Program-made: the position numbers and the translations under genes
The notes under the pieces: model-generated
Databases searched by the model: none
What the model saw: the letters and a program-made list of their open reading frames with translations, nothing else
Told to the model about the DNA's origin: nothing
Assembly (NCBI RefSeq): GCF_008329605.1
Contig: NZ_NPKO01000004.1
Coordinates: 124,001 to 188,000 of the forward strand
From: Mycolicibacterium sp. P9-64
GTDB taxonomy: Bacteria > Actinomycetota > Actinomycetes > Mycobacteriales > Mycobacteriaceae
DNA: 64,000 bases
Direction: 5' to 3'
Shown: positions 25,012-33,993 of the stretch, in pieces
How positions within the stretch are numbered: position 1 is the stretch's first letter
Layout: every line of letters begins with the position of its first letter

Positions 25012-27060
25012 ATGACGAACCCGACCGTCGCCGAGCTGATCGCCAGGTCCAACCGGCTGGGTAGCGATCCTCGCAACACCAACTACGCGGGTGGCAACAC
25101 CTCGGCCAAGGGAACCGAGGTCGACCCCGTCACCGGCGACCCGGTAGATCTGCTGTGGGTCAAGGGATCCGGGGGAGACCTTGGTACGTTGACCGAGGAT
25201 GGCCTCGCGGTGCTGCGGCTGGATCGGATGCGAGCCTTGGTCGACGTCTACCCCGGCGTCGAGCGCGAGGACGAGATGGTGGCGGCGCTCGACTACTGCC
25301 TGCACGGCAAGGGTGGCGCTGCGCCGTCGATCGACACCGCGATGCACGGCCTCGTCGAGGCCGCACACGTCGACCACCTGCACCCCGACGCCGGGATCGC
25401 GTTGGCGACCGCCTCCGACGGGGAGGCGTTGACCAAGCAGATCTTCGGCGATCGTGTGGTCTGGGTGCCGTGGCGGCGACCGGGCTTCCAACTTGGGCGC
25501 GACATCTCAGAGATCAAGGCGCGCAACCCCCTAGCCATCGGGACGATCTTGGGCGGGCACGGCATTACCGCATGGGGCGACACGTCGGCGGAGGCGGAGG
25601 CACATTCGCTGGAGATCATCGAGACCGCGCAAAGCTACATCGACGCCAACGGGCGTCCGCGACCGTTCGGCGCACCGCTTGTCGGTTTCGGTGCTCTGCC
25701 CGACGAGCAGCGTCGCACCAAGGCCGCGGAGCTGGCGCCGTTCATCCGCGGCCTGGCATCGACCGACCGGCCACAGGTAGGGCACTTCACCGACGATCCC
25801 CGCGTGCTGGAGTTCCTCGCGAGCGCCGAGCATCCCCGCTTGGCCGCGCTCGGAACCAGCTGCCCCGACCACTTCCTGCGGACCAAGGTCAAGCCGATGG
25901 TGCTCGACCTGCCCGCCGACGCAGCCGTCGACGATTCCCGCACCCGCCTGGCAGAACTGCACGAGGCGTACCGCGCGGACTACCGGGCGTACTACGACCG
26001 GCACGCATCCGCGGACAGCCCGGCGATGCGCGGCGCCGACCCCGCGGTCGTGTTGGTTCCCGGCGTCGGAATGTTCAGCTATGGCAAGGACAAGCAGACC
26101 GCGCGTGTAGCGAGCGAGTTCTACCTGAACGCCATCAACGTCATGCGCGGCGCGGAATCGATCTCCACGTACGCCCCGATCGACGAAGCGGAGAAGTTCC
26201 GCATCGAGTACTGGGCGTTGGAGGAGGCGAAACTGGCGAGGATGCCCAAGCCGAAGCCGTTGGCCACTCGCATTGCCCTCATCACCGGCGCCGCGTCCGG
26301 CATCGGCAAGGCCATCGCCACCCGGCTGGCCGCCGAGGGAGCTTGCGTCGTCATCGCCGACCTCGATGCAGGCAAGGCTGAGGCCGCTGCGTCAGAAATT
26401 TCAGATGCGATCGGCTCCGCTGATATTGCGATCGGCATCGCCGCCGACGTGACCGACGAGTGCGCGGTTCAGGCCGCGGTCGATGCGTGCGTGCTGGCGT
26501 TCGGCGGCATCGACATCGTCGTGAACAACGCGGGCCTTTCGCTGTCGAAGTCGTTGCTGCAGACCACCGCCGAGGACTGGGACCTGCAGCACGACGTGAT
26601 GGCCAGAGGTTCGTTCCTGGTGTCGAAGGCGTCGGCTCGGGCGTTGATCGACCAGAAGCTCGGCGGTGACATCGTCTACATCTCGTCGAAGAACTCGGTG
26701 TTCGCAGGCCCCAACAACATCGCCTACTCCGCAACCAAGGCCGACCAGGCGCACCAGGTGCGACTCCTGGCCGCCGAACTCGGCGAGCACGGCATCAAGG
26801 TCAACGGCATCAACCCCGACGGAGTCGTGCGCGGCTCGGGCATCTTCGCAGGCGGCTGGGGCGCCAAGCGTGCCGCGGTCTACGGGGTCCCCGAGGAGGA
26901 GCTCGGTGCGTATTACGCTCAGCGCACTCTGCTGAAACGTGAAGTGCTGCCGGAGAACATCGCCAACGCCACCTTCGCGCTGTGCACGTCGGACTTCTCG
27001 CACACCACCGGCCTGCACGTGCCAGTGGATGCGGGTGTCGCCGCCGCCTTCCTCCGATGA
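25012..27060 (+). CDS. rhaD: Bifunctional rhamnulose-1-phosphate aldolase/lactaldehyde dehydrogenase-type SDR
   Basis: A 682-aa fusion. The first 420 residues are a class II aldolase with zinc histidines in DHLHPDAGIA and GGHGITAWG. The rest is an SDR with TGAASGIGKAIA, NNAGLSLSKSL, the catalytic Ser in YISSKNS and YSATKAD (Tyr-x3-Lys). Such fusions (RhaEW/RhaAD type) split L-rhamnulose-1-phosphate and oxidise the resulting L-lactaldehyde to L-lactate. ATG 25012 starts one base after the isomerase stop. Its stop overlaps the kinase start by four bases (ATGA). Confidence 0.88.
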   Translation: MTNPTVAELIARSNRLGSDPRNTNYAGGNTSAKGTEVDPVTGDPVDLLWVKGSGGDLGTLTEDGLAVLRLDRMRALVDVYPGVEREDEMVAALDYCLHGKGGAAPSIDTAMHGLVEAAHVDHLHPDAGIALATASDGEALTKQIFGDRVVWVPWRRPGFQLGRDISEIKARNPLAIGTILGGHGITAWGDTSAEAEAHSLEIIETAQSYIDANGRPRPFGAPLVGFGALPDEQRRTKAAELAPFIRGLASTDRPQVGHFTDDPRVLEFLASAEHPRLAALGTSCPDHFLRTKVKPMVLDLPADAAVDDSRTRLAELHEAYRADYRAYYDRHASADSPAMRGADPAVVLVPGVGMFSYGKDKQTARVASEFYLNAINVMRGAESISTYAPIDEAEKFRIEYWALEEAKLARMPKPKPLATRIALITGAASGIGKAIATRLAAEGACVVIADLDAGKAEAAASEISDAIGSADIAIGIAADVTDECAVQAAVDACVLAFGGIDIVVNNAGLSLSKSLLQTTAEDWDLQHDVMARGSFLVSKASARALIDQKLGGDIVYISSKNSVFAGPNNIAYSATKADQAHQVRLLAAELGEHGIKVNGINPDGVVRGSGIFAGGWGAKRAAVYGVPEEELGAYYAQRTLLKREVLPENIANATFALCTSDFSHTTGLHVPVDAGVAAAFLR

Positions 27061-28496
27061 GCGCTCGGTTCGTCGCAGTCGACCTCGGGGCCACCAGCGG
27101 CCGGGTCATGCTCGCCGACGTCGGCCTCGGCACGCTGAAACTGCGTGCGCTGCACCGCTTCTCCAACGATCCCGTGTACCTGTGGAACGGGGAGCGCACG
27201 GCCATGCACTGGGATCTGCCTGGGTTGTTCGCCCATGTGTGCGCGGGGCTCGCCGAAGCGCAGCGTGCCGCCGACGACGTCGCCAGCGTCGGCGTGGACT
27301 CGTGGGCGGTGGACTACGGCCTGTTGCGAGGCGGCGCGCTGCTCGGACTGCCGTACAACTACCGCGACGCGCGGTGTGCGTTCGGCGCCGACGTGGTTCA
27401 CGCGACTCTCACGCAGGACCGGATCTTCGACAGGAACGGCCTGCAGTTCCTGAACTTCAACACGATGTTCCAGCTGGCCGCCGACCGCGCGTCGGGCCTT
27501 CTGGCCCTGGCGGACACCGCGCTACTGGTGCCCGACCTGATCGGCTACTGGCTGACCGGCCGCAGAGCCACCGAGCGCACCAACGCCTCGACCACTGGTC
27601 TGCTTGGCATCGACGGGCGGTGGGACGTCGAACTCGAGACCATGCTCGGCCTGCCGAGACTGTTCCCCGAACTCACCGAGCCGGGCACCGAACTCGGCAC
27701 GGTGCTCCCGGACGTCGCCGCCCGGGCGGGCCTGCGCGACGGGCTGACGGTGACGACGGTGGCGTCGCACGACACCGCCTCCGCCGTGGTTGCCATACCG
27801 ATGCGAGCGGAGTCTGCGGCCTACGTCTCCTGTGGCACGTGGGCCTTGGTCGGGGTGGAGCTGGACGGCCCGATCGTCGGTGAGGCGGCCCGTATCGCGA
27901 ACTTCACCAACGAGGTGGGTGCCGACGGACGGATCCGCTTCCTGCGCAACGTCATGGGCCTGTGGGTACTGAGCGAGACGGTGCGCCACTGGCAGCGCGA
28001 CGGCTCCCGCGTCGACCTCCCGTTGCTGCTCGAGCAGGCCGCCAGCTGCCCGCCGATGGAGGTGTTCGACGCCGACGACCCGCGTTTCGTCGAACCCGGC
28101 GACATCCCAGGCCGCATCCGCAGCTGGTACGCCGAGCACGGGTTGCCCGCGCCCCAAAGTAGGCCCGAGTTCGCCCGCGCCATCGTGGAAAGCCTCGCGG
28201 CGGGGTTCGCCCGTGGCGTGGAGCAGGCAGCCGCGCTGTCGGGGGTTCCTGTCGACACCGTGCACTTGGTGGGCGGCGGCGCGAGGAACCGGTTGCTGTG
28301 CCAACTCGTCGCCGACCGCATGGGCAGACCGGTGGTCGCCGGTCCCGTGGAGGCGACGGCGATCGGTAACGTACTGATCCAAGCACGGGCGCACGGCGTG
28401 CTGAGCGGCGATCTGGACCAGCTGCGAGGCACCATGGCGACCGCGTTGCCCACCGAGCGGTTCTCACCGCAACGCACGTCTGCTGGAAGGGCCTGA
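27057..28496 (+). CDS. rhaB: Rhamnulokinase (FGGY family)
   Basis: A 479-aa sugar kinase of the FGGY family. It has [15 protein letters not shown] (phosphate 1), [12 protein letters not shown], the adenine/phosphate region [11 protein letters not shown] and [13 protein letters not shown], and the ATP site [19 protein letters not shown]. The 'SGR' variant in the first motif is characteristic of rhamnulokinases. It phosphorylates L-rhamnulose between the isomerase and aldolase steps. The start overlaps the fusion gene by four bases, so translation is coupled. Confidence 0.88.
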   Translation: MSARFVAVDLGATSGRVMLADVGLGTLKLRALHRFSNDPVYLWNGERTAMHWDLPGLFAHVCAGLAEAQRAADDVASVGVDSWAVDYGLLRGGALLGLPYNYRDARCAFGADVVHATLTQDRIFDRNGLQFLNFNTMFQLAADRASGLLALADTALLVPDLIGYWLTGRRATERTNASTTGLLGIDGRWDVELETMLGLPRLFPELTEPGTELGTVLPDVAARAGLRDGLTVTTVASHDTASAVVAIPMRAESAAYVSCGTWALVGVELDGPIVGEAARIANFTNEVGADGRIRFLRNVMGLWVLSETVRHWQRDGSRVDLPLLLEQAASCPPMEVFDADDPRFVEPGDIPGRIRSWYAEHGLPAPQSRPEFARAIVESLAAGFARGVEQAAALSGVPVDTVHLVGGGARNRLLCQLVADRMGRPVVAGPVEATAIGNVLIQARAHGVLSGDLDQLRGTMATALPTERFSPQRTSAGRA

Positions 28497-28497
28497 C

Positions 28498-29733
28498 ATG
28501 AAGCGACGCCTACCGAACAGGCACGACCTCGCGCCGCTGATGCAGTTCAAGAAGCCGGAGTTCGACGCCAAGAAGCGCAGGCTCGACAAGGCGCTCACGA
28601 TCGAGGATCTGCGCCGAATCGCCAAGCGGCGTACCCCGCGTGCCGCCTTCGACTACACCGATGGGTCGGCCGAGGCCGAGTTGTCCATCGCACGCGCCCG
28701 GCAGGCGTTCGAGGACATCGAGTTCCACCCGGCCATCCTGCGCGACGTGTCGAAGGTGGACACCAGCCGCGACGTGCTCGGCGCCCCCGTTGCCATGCCG
28801 TTCGGTATCGCGCCGACGGGGTTCACCAGGATGATGCAGACGGAAGGCGAGATCGCGGGCGCCAGGGCCGCCGCACGGGCAGGCATCCCGTTCACCCTGT
28901 CGACCATGGGCACCACGTCCATCGAGGACGTCAAGGCAGCCAACCCCCATGGCCGCAACTGGTTTCAGCTGTACATGTGGAAGGACCGCGACCGTTCGAT
29001 GGCGCTCGTCGAGCGTGCCCTCGCTGCGGGCTACGACACCCTGCTGGTCACGGTCGACGTCCCCGTGGCGGGTGCGCGGCTGCGCGACAAGCGCAACGGC
29101 ATGTCGATCCCGCCTGCGCTCACGCTGCGTACCATCGCCAACGCACTGCCCCGGCCGCAGTGGTGGATCGACTTCCTGACCACCGAGCCGCTGGCGTTCG
29201 CATCGCTGGACCGGTGGTCGGGAACGGTCGCCGAACTGCTCGACACGATGTTCGATCCCACGGTCACGTTCGACGACCTGGCCTGGATCAAGACACAGTG
29301 GCCAGGCAAGTTCGTGGTCAAGGGCATCCAGACGGTTGCCGACGCGCGAGCGGTCACCGATCTGGGCGTCGACGGCATCCTGTTGTCGAATCACGGTGGG
29401 CGGCAACTTGATCGAGCCCCCATCCCGTTCCACCTGTTGCCCGCCGTCGCCGCGGAGGTGGGCGGTGACGTCGAGATCCTGCTGGACACCGGGATCATGT
29501 CGGGTGCCGACGTGGTGGCGGCGATCGCGATGGGCGCGCGGTTCACGCTGATCGGCCGCGCGTACCTGTACGGGCTGATGGCAGGCGGCGAGGCCGGTGT
29601 GGACCGTGCCATCGAGATCCTGTCAGGCCAGGTGGAGCGGACCATGCGGCTGCTCGGGGTCACATGCCTCGATGAGCTGACCCCCACCCACGTCACCCAG
29701 TTGATGCGGTTGACGCCGCGACCGAGGTCCTAG
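28498..29733 (+). CDS. lldD: FMN-dependent alpha-hydroxyacid (L-lactate) dehydrogenase
   Basis: A 411-aa FMN oxidoreductase. Signature pieces are [63 protein letters not shown] and the active-site [12 protein letters not shown] (catalytic His). Next is [21 protein letters not shown]. It begins one base after rhaB, so it belongs to the rhamnose operon. It would oxidise the L-lactate made from lactaldehyde to pyruvate. LldD2-type proteins of mycobacteria are close relatives. Confidence 0.85.
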   Translation: MKRRLPNRHDLAPLMQFKKPEFDAKKRRLDKALTIEDLRRIAKRRTPRAAFDYTDGSAEAELSIARARQAFEDIEFHPAILRDVSKVDTSRDVLGAPVAMPFGIAPTGFTRMMQTEGEIAGARAAARAGIPFTLSTMGTTSIEDVKAANPHGRNWFQLYMWKDRDRSMALVERALAAGYDTLLVTVDVPVAGARLRDKRNGMSIPPALTLRTIANALPRPQWWIDFLTTEPLAFASLDRWSGTVAELLDTMFDPTVTFDDLAWIKTQWPGKFVVKGIQTVADARAVTDLGVDGILLSNHGGRQLDRAPIPFHLLPAVAAEVGGDVEILLDTGIMSGADVVAAIAMGARFTLIGRAYLYGLMAGGEAGVDRAIEILSGQVERTMRLLGVTCLDELTPTHVTQLMRLTPRPRS

Positions 29734-29738
29734 ATCCC

Positions 29739-30743
29739 GTGGGGGTCGTCGGGATCCGTGACGTGGCGGCCGAGGCTTCGGTCTCGGTGGGCACGGTCTC
29801 CAACGTGCTGAACGCTCCCGAGCGGGTCGCGCCTGCCACGGTGGCCCGTGTCCACGCGGCCATCGAGCGACTGGGCTTCGTCAGAAACGACGCGGCCCGT
29901 CAGTTGCGTGCCGGCCGGTCGCGTTGCGTGGGCCTGCTGGTGCTCGATGTCGGCAACCCCTTCTTCACCGACGTCGCCAGAGCCGCCGAAAGACGTGCTG
30001 CGGGCCATGATCTGGTGGTATTGCTCGGCACGTCCGACGACGACGCGCAGCGCGAGCGGGCCTATCTGGACACGTTCGACGAGCAGCGGGTCTTCGGCCT
30101 GCTGATCTCGCCGGTGAGCGACGATCTGGAGCGGGTGCGTGCGCTGCACGGCCGCGGCGTCCCCGTGGTCTTGGTGGATCGCGACGGTACGGGAACCCCG
30201 TTTCCCTCCGTGGCGGTCGACGACGTCGCGGGCGGCGCGCTGGCCGTGCGCCACCTGTGCGAGCAGGGCCGCCGTCGCCTCGCCTACGTCGGCGGCCCCT
30301 CGGGCCTCCGGCAGATCACCGACCGCCTCGCGGGGGCGCGCGCCGCCGTCGAGGAGTTCCCGGGCGTCACCCTCGAGGTGATGCCCACCGACGAGCCGAG
30401 CGTGTTGGCCGGACGTGCTGCGGGAGAGCGACTTTCGGCTCGGATACCCGGGCGACGGCCCGACGCGGTGTTCTGTGCCAACGACCTGTTGGCGATCGGT
30501 TTGCTGCAGGGCTTGACCAGTGCTGGGCTACGCGTTCCGGACGACGTCGCGCTGATCGGATATGACGACATCGACTTCGCGCGCTCGGCTGGCGTGCCGC
30601 TTTCCTCGATCCGGCAGCCAAGCGGCGACATCGGAACGACGGCGATCGAGCTCTTGATCGCCGCGGCCGATGCGCCGGCGGCGGTGCCGCGCCACGTGGT
30701 ATTCCTTCCGGAGCTGGTGGCGCGGGCGTCGACCGCTACTTGA
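29739..30743 (+). CDS. LacI-family regulator of the rhamnose operon
   Basis: A 334-aa LacI repressor. The N-terminal HTH is IRDVAAEASVSVGTVSNVLN, followed by the hinge VRNDAARQLRAGRSR. The effector domain has family segments VGLLVLDVGNPFF, FGLLISPVSDD, VVLVDRDG, DAVFCANDLLAIGLLQGL, LIGYDDIDFA and LSSIRQP. GTG 29739 lies six bases after lldD, so it is the last gene of the operon it probably represses through the palindrome at 23814. Its 3' end overlaps the convergent dehydrogenase by eight bases. Confidence 0.85.
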   Translation: MGVVGIRDVAAEASVSVGTVSNVLNAPERVAPATVARVHAAIERLGFVRNDAARQLRAGRSRCVGLLVLDVGNPFFTDVARAAERRAAGHDLVVLLGTSDDDAQRERAYLDTFDEQRVFGLLISPVSDDLERVRALHGRGVPVVLVDRDGTGTPFPSVAVDDVAGGALAVRHLCEQGRRRLAYVGGPSGLRQITDRLAGARAAVEEFPGVTLEVMPTDEPSVLAGRAAGERLSARIPGRRPDAVFCANDLLAIGLLQGLTSAGLRVPDDVALIGYDDIDFARSAGVPLSSIRQPSGDIGTTAIELLIAAADAPAAVPRHVVFLPELVARASTAT

Positions 30744-31497
30744 TGGTGTACCCGCCGTCGACCACGAGGTCGGCACCGTTCACCATGGCGGCGGCGTCGG
30801 AGGCCAGGAAGATTGCGGCAGCGGCGATCTCGTCGGGGTAGGCGAACCTGCCGGTGGGGATCAGCTTCTTGAGCGCGTCGCCCTTGGGGTTGTCCCACGC
30901 CTTGACTCCGAGATCGGTGAGCACGACGGTGGGGGAGATGGTGTTGACCCGGATCCCGCGGGGTGCCCACTCGGTGGCGAGCACCTTCGTCAGCCCGACG
31001 ACGCCGAACTTCGATGCGCAGTACGCCACGTGCTGGTCGAGCGCGACGGTGGCGGCCTGTGATGCCATGTTGACGATGACGCCGCCGTCCGCTGCCAGCA
31101 TGTGTCGACCCACGGCCTGACACATCAGGAACGTGCCCTTGAGGTTGATGGCGATGGTGGTGTCCCAATCCGACAACGAAAGGTCCTCGGCGGGCGCCAG
31201 TCTGGCGACTCCGGCACTGTTGACCAGCACGTCGATGCGACCGAACTCGGCGATGACGGCGTCGACCGCGCGGGTCACGTCATCGGGGTCGCTGACGTTG
31301 CAGGCGAATCCACGGCTGCCGGGGAGTCCGGCGGCCAGTTCGGCCGCGCCTGCCTCGTTGAGGTCGACGGCGGCGATCGTGGCGCCCTTGGTCGAGTAGG
31401 CCGCAGCGATGGCCGCGCCAATGCCAGATGCGGCGCCGGTGACCAGCGCTACCTTTCCGTCGAGCCGGAAGTCGAAGTCCACCTTGGGCTCTGACAC
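30736..31497 (-). CDS. SDR dehydrogenase, polyol (threitol/galactitol) dehydrogenase-like
   Basis: A 253-aa classical SDR: TGAASGIGAAIA with the acidic AAVDLNEAG (NAD preference), NSAGVARLAP, catalytic Ser in VNMASQAA, YCASK, and the end GADLVVDGGYTIK. The segments resemble D-threitol dehydrogenase/GolD-type polyol dehydrogenases. M. smegmatis is known to use threitol, so a sugar-alcohol substrate is plausible. GTG 31497 has GGAGAGG upstream. The SorC gene lies 22 bases upstream on the same strand, indicating one transcript. Confidence 0.75.
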   Translation of the reverse strand: MSEPKVDFDFRLDGKVALVTGAASGIGAAIAAAYSTKGATIAAVDLNEAGAAELAAGLPGSRGFACNVSDPDDVTRAVDAVIAEFGRIDVLVNSAGVARLAPAEDLSLSDWDTTIAINLKGTFLMCQAVGRHMLAADGGVIVNMASQAATVALDQHVAYCASKFGVVGLTKVLATEWAPRGIRVNTISPTVVLTDLGVKAWDNPKGDALKKLIPTGRFAYPDEIAAAAIFLASDAAAMVNGADLVVDGGYTIK

Positions 31498-31519
31498 TCG
31501 TCGATCCTCTCCATTCGGG

Positions 31520-32440
31520 TTAGTCGAGCACCGCGGCCGCGATGTCGGTATCGGTGACCAGAGACGAGATCAAGCCCGAGCGCAGCACGGCGCGCGTGGC
31601 AATGATCTTCTCGGGACCGGTGGCCAGGCCGATCCGGGTGGGGATCGCCCGCAACACGGTGTCGTCGACGCCCATCCGGCGTTCGTCGAGGCCTGCGATG
31701 CGGGCGCCGTCGTCGTCCAGTAGCAGGGCGCAGGTCTCCGCCACCACACCGGCCGCAGCGAGCGTCGCGGCCTCGGCCTCGGATATCGACCCGTGTACCT
31801 GCGATGCGTCGGGCAGCCATGCGCCAACGGAAACGATTGCGCAGCTCACCTTTTCGTGGTGCGCGACGGTCTCGCGAATCTGGGGGTTCTCTCGCAGGCT
31901 CTTGGCGGTTCGCGCGTCGGGCACCACCAGCGGTGCGTACAGGGGCCAGGATTTGCCGCCGCTGACTTCGCTGATCCGCCGGACCAGGTCGACGCCGCTG
32001 TGGGTGATGGCACCCGCCATGCCGGTGAGTTGTACGACGTCGCACCGTGGTAGCGACGTCAGATGGGGTGCGATGTGGGAAAGGGTGCGGCCGCAATCCA
32101 CGCCGATGACGTCTCCGTCGCGCAGGATCGATTGCAGCAGTTCGGCCATCGCCTTGGCGACGGCGTCGATGCGGTCGGCGGCGTTGGTGGTCTGGCCGGT
32201 GACGGCATAGGCGTGTTCGAGTCCGTAGCGCTTCTGCAGTGCCGTGGACAGTTCGACGTCGATCGAGCCCGGATTGTGGATCTTGATCTCGACCATTCCG
32301 GATTCGATCGCCTCGTCGAGCATGCGGGTGACCTTGAACCGGGACAGCCCGAACTCTTCGGCGATCTGGAGGCGGGTGCGGCCCTCGAAGTAGTAGCGCC
32401 GCGCGATCACCGCCCTCTGGAACAACTCGTCAGGTCCCAC
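31520..32440 (-). CDS. SorC-family sugar-responsive regulator
   Basis: A SorC/DeoR-like transcription factor. The N-terminal HTH is RRYYFEGRTRLQIAEEFGLSRFKVTRMLDEA. A sugar-phosphate-binding domain follows (VIGVDCGRTLSHIAPHL, VVQLTGMAGA, LYAPLVV, IVSVGAW, GLATGPEKIIATRAVLRSG). GTG 32440 (306 aa) has AGGGG upstream and family length. A longer GTG at 32491 would place the start codon inside the TGCACATATGTGCA palindrome. It is divergent from the sugar-binding lipoprotein and co-directional with the polyol dehydrogenase, and probably controls both. Confidence 0.8.
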   Translation of the reverse strand: MGPDELFQRAVIARRYYFEGRTRLQIAEEFGLSRFKVTRMLDEAIESGMVEIKIHNPGSIDVELSTALQKRYGLEHAYAVTGQTTNAADRIDAVAKAMAELLQSILRDGDVIGVDCGRTLSHIAPHLTSLPRCDVVQLTGMAGAITHSGVDLVRRISEVSGGKSWPLYAPLVVPDARTAKSLRENPQIRETVAHHEKVSCAIVSVGAWLPDASQVHGSISEAEAATLAAAGVVAETCALLLDDDGARIAGLDERRMGVDDTVLRAIPTRIGLATGPEKIIATRAVLRSGLISSLVTDTDIAAAVLD

Positions 32441-32474
32441 GCTGCCCCTGTCCCTTCGCCGACGCCCGAGCTGC

Positions 32475-32562
32475 TGCACATATGTGCACACTCATTGACA
32501 TATGAGTCTAAGGGTTGCATGATCCACATCACAAAACATCTGAGCGTTTGTTTCAACATATG
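32475..32562. promoter_or_regulatory. Three CATATG-centred operator candidates (SorC)
   Basis: A perfect palindrome TGCACATATGTGCA spans 32475-32488. Two further sites share the core: TGACATATGAGTC (CATATG at 32499-32504) and CAACATATGAGCAC (32557-32562). The first two centres are 20 bases apart (two helical turns), the third 58 further. They lie in the divergent SorC/lipoprotein region, where autoregulatory SorC operators are expected. Confidence 0.6.
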
Positions 32563-32626
32563 AGCACGGTGTCGTCAGAGGCCGAGCCATCGCAGTTCAG
32601 CGCCCGAATCGCATAGGAGATGACAG

Positions 32627-33676
32627 ATGAGACTGAGAACGAAGATGTTCGCGGTTGCCTCGGCCACCGCGCTGGGGTTTGGCATGACGGCCTGCGGGGC
32701 TGGTGACACGGAGGCCAACAGCAGCAGCACCCGCATCGGTGTGACGGTGTACGACATGAGTTCGTTCATCACCGCGGGCAAGGAGGGGATGGACACCTAC
32801 GCCAAGGCCAACAACATCGAACTGGTGTGGAACTCGGCCAACAACGACGTGTCCACGCAGGCCAGCCAGGTCGACTCGCTGATCAACCAGGGCGTCAAGG
32901 CCATCATCGTCGTTCCGGTGCAAGCGGATTCGCTGGCGCCGCAGGTCGCGGCGGCCAAGGAGAAGGGCATCCCACTGCTGGCCGTCAACGCCGCGCTGGA
33001 AACCCCCGACCTGGCAGGCAACGTGCAGCCCGACGACGTCGCAGCCGGTGCGCAGGAGATGCAGATGATGGCCGACAAGCTGGGCGGCAAGGGCAACATC
33101 GTCGTCCTGCAGGGTCCGCTGGGTGGGTCCGGTGAGATCAACCGCGGCAAGGGAATCGATCAGGTGCTTGCGAAGTATCCCGACATCAAGGTGCTGGCCA
33201 AGGACACCGCCAACTGGAAGCGCGACGAAGCGGTCAACAAGATGAAGAACTGGATCTCCAGTTTCGGACCGCAGATCAACGGCGTCGTGGCGCAGAACGA
33301 CGACATGGGCCTCGGCGCGCTTCAGGCGCTCAAGGAAGCCAACCGCTCCGGCGTGCCGATCGTCGGCATCGACGGCATCGAGGACGGCCTCAACGCCGTC
33401 AAGAGCGGTGACTTCATCGGCACCTCACTGCAGAACGGCACCGTCGAACTGTCCGCAGGTCTGGCCGTCGCCAACGCGCTGGTGAAGAACGAGAAGGTCA
33501 ACACCGCGCCGGTCTACATCATGCCCGCCATCACCCAGGCCAACGTCGACGTCGCCATCCAGCACGTGGTGACCGAGAGGCAGAAGTTCCTCGACGGCCT
33601 CAGTGAACTGACCGCGCAGAACCTCAAGACGGGCGACATCGCCTACGAGGGCATCCCGGGTCAGACCAAGTCCTGA
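32627..33676 (+). CDS. Sugar ABC transporter substrate-binding lipoprotein (no partner genes)
   Basis: A 349-aa periplasmic-binding-protein type 1 (ribose/RhaS-like) lipoprotein. The signal peptide ends in a lipobox, MTAC, with the lipid cysteine near residue 24. The mature part has [15 protein letters not shown], the sugar-cluster motif [48 protein letters not shown] and [13 protein letters not shown] 32627 follows AGGAGATG. No permease or ATPase gene lies in the window, so it must use a transporter encoded elsewhere or act as a receptor. A strong terminator follows, confirming a single-gene unit. Confidence 0.85.
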   Translation: MRLRTKMFAVASATALGFGMTACGAGDTEANSSSTRIGVTVYDMSSFITAGKEGMDTYAKANNIELVWNSANNDVSTQASQVDSLINQGVKAIIVVPVQADSLAPQVAAAKEKGIPLLAVNAALETPDLAGNVQPDDVAAGAQEMQMMADKLGGKGNIVVLQGPLGGSGEINRGKGIDQVLAKYPDIKVLAKDTANWKRDEAVNKMKNWISSFGPQINGVVAQNDDMGLGALQALKEANRSGVPIVGIDGIEDGLNAVKSGDFIGTSLQNGTVELSAGLAVANALVKNEKVNTAPVYIMPAITQANVDVAIQHVVTERQKFLDGLSELTAQNLKTGDIAYEGIPGQTKS

Positions 33677-33708
33677 TCGCGAGCTCCGCTGGATGATTCC
33701 AAGCGAAC

Positions 33709-33745
33709 GTGGGCCCCGTGTGCGCATTCCGTACACGGGGCCCAC
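33709..33745 (+). terminator. Perfect 13-bp stem terminator after the sugar-binding gene
   Basis: GTGGGCCCCGTGT (33709-33721) and ACACGGGGCCCAC (33733-33745) pair perfectly around an 11-base loop, 33 bases after the stop. There is no U-tract. The rest of the interval to 33993 shows no gene or further structure. Confidence 0.85.
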
Positions 33746-33993
33746 ATTCGTCAATCGACGTCCACGGCTAAATCGACGACGTTTGCCTACTGATCGGCAT
33801 GCACCGCCGCGTGGAGGCCCTTCTCCGTTGAGACCCGCACTACAACACCGCTATTTCCCAAGCAGGAATTGACGGTCGCGTCGCTAAATTCGACACGCCG
33901 TACGCATCCCAGGAAACTTCGGCCGGTCGGCCACTATCTGTAGCAGCGCAGACTGCGAGCTGTTTTCCGACACGAAGCTGGGGATGAGAGAGA

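Noticed and set aside
32518..32533. CRP-like sequence upstream of the sugar-binding lipoprotein gene
   Set aside because: Only eight of ten consensus positions match and the left half (CATGA) is poor, so it was not listed as a site.
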